A DNA stretch of 64,000 bases. Origin: Flavobacterium caseinilyticum. GTDB lineage: Bacteria; Bacteroidota; Bacteroidia; Flavobacteriales; Flavobacteriaceae. Positions within the stretch are counted from its first letter, which is position 1; each line of letters opens with the position of its first letter. The notes under the pieces are model-generated. The model was not told where the DNA came from and did not search any database. It saw only the letters and a list, made by a program, of their open reading frames with translations. Position numbers and translations under genes: made by a program. Of the stretch, positions 62,008-64,000 are shown piece by piece. Where the stretch lies: positions 620,001 to 684,000 of the forward strand of contig NZ_SMFM01000002.1 of the NCBI RefSeq assembly GCF_004349085.1, given 5' to 3'.

Positions 62008-62015
62008 TAGTTTTG
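62008..62015 (+). promoter_or_regulatory. -7 promoter element of the Crp/Fnr gene
   Basis: TAGTTTTG matches TAnnTTTG, 25 bases before the ATG at 62040. Confidence 0.58.
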
Positions 62016-62039
62016 TACGCCCAATAAATTCTAAACAAT

Positions 62040-62720
62040 ATGAGTAAATGCGAACAATGTATAGTAAGAGAATTCAGCTCTTTAAAAGCACTTACTAAAG
62101 ACGAATTACTAAAACTTTCAGACTGTAAAACATCTCATATCATTAAAAAAGGGGAGGTTATATTTGAAGAAGGCGAGAATGTAAACGGTATTTACTGCAT
62201 CAAAGATGGCATCTGCAAGCTTACTAAACTAAGTGCAAACGGTAAAGATCATATTGTAAAATTAGTTACCAAAGGAGAATTACTAGGACAACGCTCGATG
62301 ATTAGCGATGAACCGGTGAATCTAAGCGCTGTTGCTCTTGAAGACATGCAGGTTTGTTTTATTCCAAAGTCGGAAGTGATGGGATATTTTGATAAGAATA
62401 ACCAGTTTTCGATGAATGTGATGCGAAGTATTTGTGGTGATTTAAAAGAAGCCGATGATCACATGGTGAATTTAGCCCAAAAAACCGTTAAAGAAAGATT
62501 GGCAGAAGCGCTTCTTTACTTGCACGACACCTTTGGAGAAAATGACGATAAATCCTTAAAAGTACAACTTTCAAGAGACGAACTAGCCAGCATAATTGGC
62601 ACTGCCACCGAAAGTTGCATCCGTTTGCTATCTGATTTTAAAAAATTAGGTCTGATTGAATTAACAGGAAAAAAAATAGTTTTAAAAGATATCAATGCGC
62701 TAAAAAAATTAGCAGAATAG
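62040..62720 (+). CDS. Crp/Fnr family transcriptional regulator
   Basis: This 226-residue regulator has an N-terminal cyclic-nucleotide-type beta barrel, a long dimer helix and a C-terminal winged helix. The N-terminus carries CEQC (Cys4, Cys7); Cys29 and Cys106 could complete an FNR-like 4Fe-4S site, though spacing differs from Escherichia coli FNR. The recognition helix is ELASIIGTATESCIRLL, whose Glu and Arg align with the FNR residues that contact the TGA half-site. The gene is divergent from ccoI and shares a TGA-N6-TCA box with it. An oxygen-response role is inferred from context. Confidence 0.9.
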   Translation: MSKCEQCIVREFSSLKALTKDELLKLSDCKTSHIIKKGEVIFEEGENVNGIYCIKDGICKLTKLSANGKDHIVKLVTKGELLGQRSMISDEPVNLSAVALEDMQVCFIPKSEVMGYFDKNNQFSMNVMRSICGDLKEADDHMVNLAQKTVKERLAEALLYLHDTFGENDDKSLKVQLSRDELASIIGTATESCIRLLSDFKKLGLIELTGKKIVLKDINALKKLAE

Positions 62721-62731
62721 CAAGATTCATT

Positions 62732-64000
62732 TTACTCTTTCTTATTCATTACAAAATAATACACCGGAATTCCCAGCGCCACAATACACAATCCCAATCC
62801 AGTATTGAACGTATCATAAATCAATAAAGTCAAGCAGATTGCCGAGGTCACTATAATATAAATGGCTGGTACAATTGGATATCCAAACGCTTTGTATGGT
62901 CTGTCTGCATTGGGTTCTTTTTTTCTTAGGATAAAAACTCCCAAAATCGTCAGGATATAAAACAACAACGACGCAAAAGTAGCATACGTCAGTAAATCTC
63001 CAAATTTTCCAGAAATACAAAGTACACAAGCCCAAATACATTGCACCCATAATGCTTTGGCCGGAACCTGATTCTTATTAAGTTCCGTCGCTTGTTTAAA
63101 AAATAATCCGTCTTTTGCCATCGCAAAAAACAATCTTCCTCCCGAAAGAATCAAACCGCTATTACATCCAAAAGTGGAAACCATGATTAACGCAGCCATC
63201 ACAAAAACACCAACATTTCCCATAATAATACTTGCCGCGGCCGCTCCTACTCGGTCGTTACTGGCAAACATTATTCCGTTACTCAAACTATCAGCAGCGT
63301 TTGGTGTTCCTTGCATTGGCAATAAAGCCAAATAAGCCAGATTTGCCAAAACATAAATAACAGTGACAATTAGAGTTCCAAGAAACAAACTTCGAGGAAT
63401 ATTCTTTTTCGGTTCTTTAATTTCACCTGCAATAAAAGTCACGTTATTCCAAGCATCACTTGAGAATAGTGAATTGATAATCGTTGCTCCTGCAGCGCCC
63501 AAAATTGCCATTCCAACTAATTTTGTAACCGTAACCGTTCCATCAGGATTGACCACCGTTTTGCTGGCTTCCCACATGTTTGCAAAATTATTGGACAAAA
63601 CATCCGTTTGTAAACCAACATACAATCCTAAAACAATCAATGCAAAAAGCGCAATTAATTTAGCCGAAGTAAAAATCAATTGAACCGTTTTTCCGCTTTC
63701 AACTCCTTTGGTATTAATATAAGTTAGCAGAATTATACTAAAAATAGCCAATACTTTTTGGTACGAAAAAACAAAACCAGTACCAATAGTAAAAAGACTT
63801 TGATCTAAAACAGGAAAGAAGATAGCGGCATAATTAGCAAAAGTAACCGCTATAGCGGCAATAACTCCAGTTTGAATTACCGTGAAAACAGTCCAGCCGT
63901 AAAGGAAAGAAACTAATCTTCCATAAGCGCGTTGAATATAAACGAATTGTCCGCCTGCATTAGGCATCATTCCAGCCAATTCTCCATAACTCAATGCGGC
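62732..64000 (-). CDS. APC family amino acid permease, N-terminus beyond window
   Basis: This 12-helix-type transporter belongs to the amino acid-polyamine-organocation superfamily. Visible motifs include ALSYGELAGMMPNAGGQFVY, which is the end of helix 2 in this family, and FIAGEIKEPKKNIPRSLFLG in the loop before helix 6. The frame is open to the window edge, and the first one and a half helices lie outside. A TTG near 63994 is internal and not the start. It converges with the Crp/Fnr gene, with an 11-base gap and no obvious terminator. The substrate is unknown. Confidence 0.92.
   Translation of the reverse strand, partial: AALSYGELAGMMPNAGGQFVYIQRAYGRLVSFLYGWTVFTVIQTGVIAAIAVTFANYAAIFFPVLDQSLFTIGTGFVFSYQKVLAIFSIILLTYINTKGVESGKTVQLIFTSAKLIALFALIVLGLYVGLQTDVLSNNFANMWEASKTVVNPDGTVTVTKLVGMAILGAAGATIINSLFSSDAWNNVTFIAGEIKEPKKNIPRSLFLGTLIVTVIYVLANLAYLALLPMQGTPNAADSLSNGIMFASNDRVGAAAASIIMGNVGVFVMAALIMVSTFGCNSGLILSGGRLFFAMAKDGLFFKQATELNKNQVPAKALWVQCIWACVLCISGKFGDLLTYATFASLLFYILTILGVFILRKKEPNADRPYKAFGYPIVPAIYIIVTSAICLTLLIYDTFNTGLGLCIVALGIPVYYFVMNKKE

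Noticed and set aside
1..64000. tRNA, rRNA, prophage, insertion sequence, toxin-antitoxin or phage-defence genes
   Set aside because: I looked for tRNA-like T-arm words, transposase motifs and defence-type gene pairs and saw none that I could support by eye.

Overview
The window looks like a chromosomal segment of a Flavobacterium-like member of the Bacteroidota. The inference rests on AT-rich DNA, little sign of Shine-Dalgarno sequences, many promoters with the Bacteroidota -7 element TAnnTTTG, a Rho factor with a long Asn/Gln-rich N-terminal insertion, a fused CcoNO oxidase subunit and LPS-transport-type OstA protein. I see no rRNA or tRNA gene, CRISPR array, insertion sequence or prophage. 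Most of the window is ordinary housekeeping sequence; the interest is in regulatory and repeat DNA between genes.

Layout. 1-6 kb: two tandem Kup potassium transporters (the first cut by the window edge), an rRNA methyltransferase and rho. 6-13 kb: DUF4293 protein, a NarL-type response regulator with its TPR histidine kinase, YfcE-like phosphodiesterase, truA and an ABC exporter. 13-18 kb: lpd, an AraC-like protein without a DNA-binding domain, and a serine acetyltransferase/cysteine synthase operon. 18-23 kb: a sparse region with an MscS channel, a decayed small ORF, a broken DinB-family gene, a PhoD-like phosphatase and an NlpC/P60 peptidase. 23-33 kb: rluD, a PASTA protein, ddl, coaD, PhnA protein, DbpA-like helicase, M14 peptidase, NUDIX, pyrE. 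33-39.5 kb: birA, then rsfS-ftsH and LUD-cdsA-psd-ACBP-SOD, a protein quality and membrane lipid block. 39.5-43.3 kb: two exported GH13 amylases. 43.5-52.8 kb: OstA, class III aminotransferase, TPR protein, aroE, DUF349 protein, hemN. 53-62.7 kb: a complete cbb3 oxidase locus (ccoS-ccoNO-ccoQ-ccoP-ccoG-ccoH-TauE/SafE plus the copper ATPase ccoI) with a Crp/Fnr regulator. The window ends inside an APC amino acid permease.

Two observations stand out. First, a palindrome of the form TATGA-N6-TCAT(A/T), carrying the FNR/CRP core TGA-N6-TCA, lies upstream of hemN, ccoS and ccoI/fnr. In all three putatively activated promoters its centre is exactly 36.5 bp from the last base of the -7 element. This predicts a low-oxygen regulon run by the Crp/Fnr protein encoded at 62040-62720, with the shared ccoI/fnr box placed to repress fnr itself.

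Second, five intergenic copies of one hairpin family (about 9761, 10709, 17754, 25216 and 46531) have different central stems that each stay self-complementary, with one conserved asymmetric G. Two of the five also carry a separate 42-bp module, three copies in total. This looks like a structured RNA or a hairpin mobile repeat. All gene functions below are inferred from sequence motifs read by eye; no database search was run.
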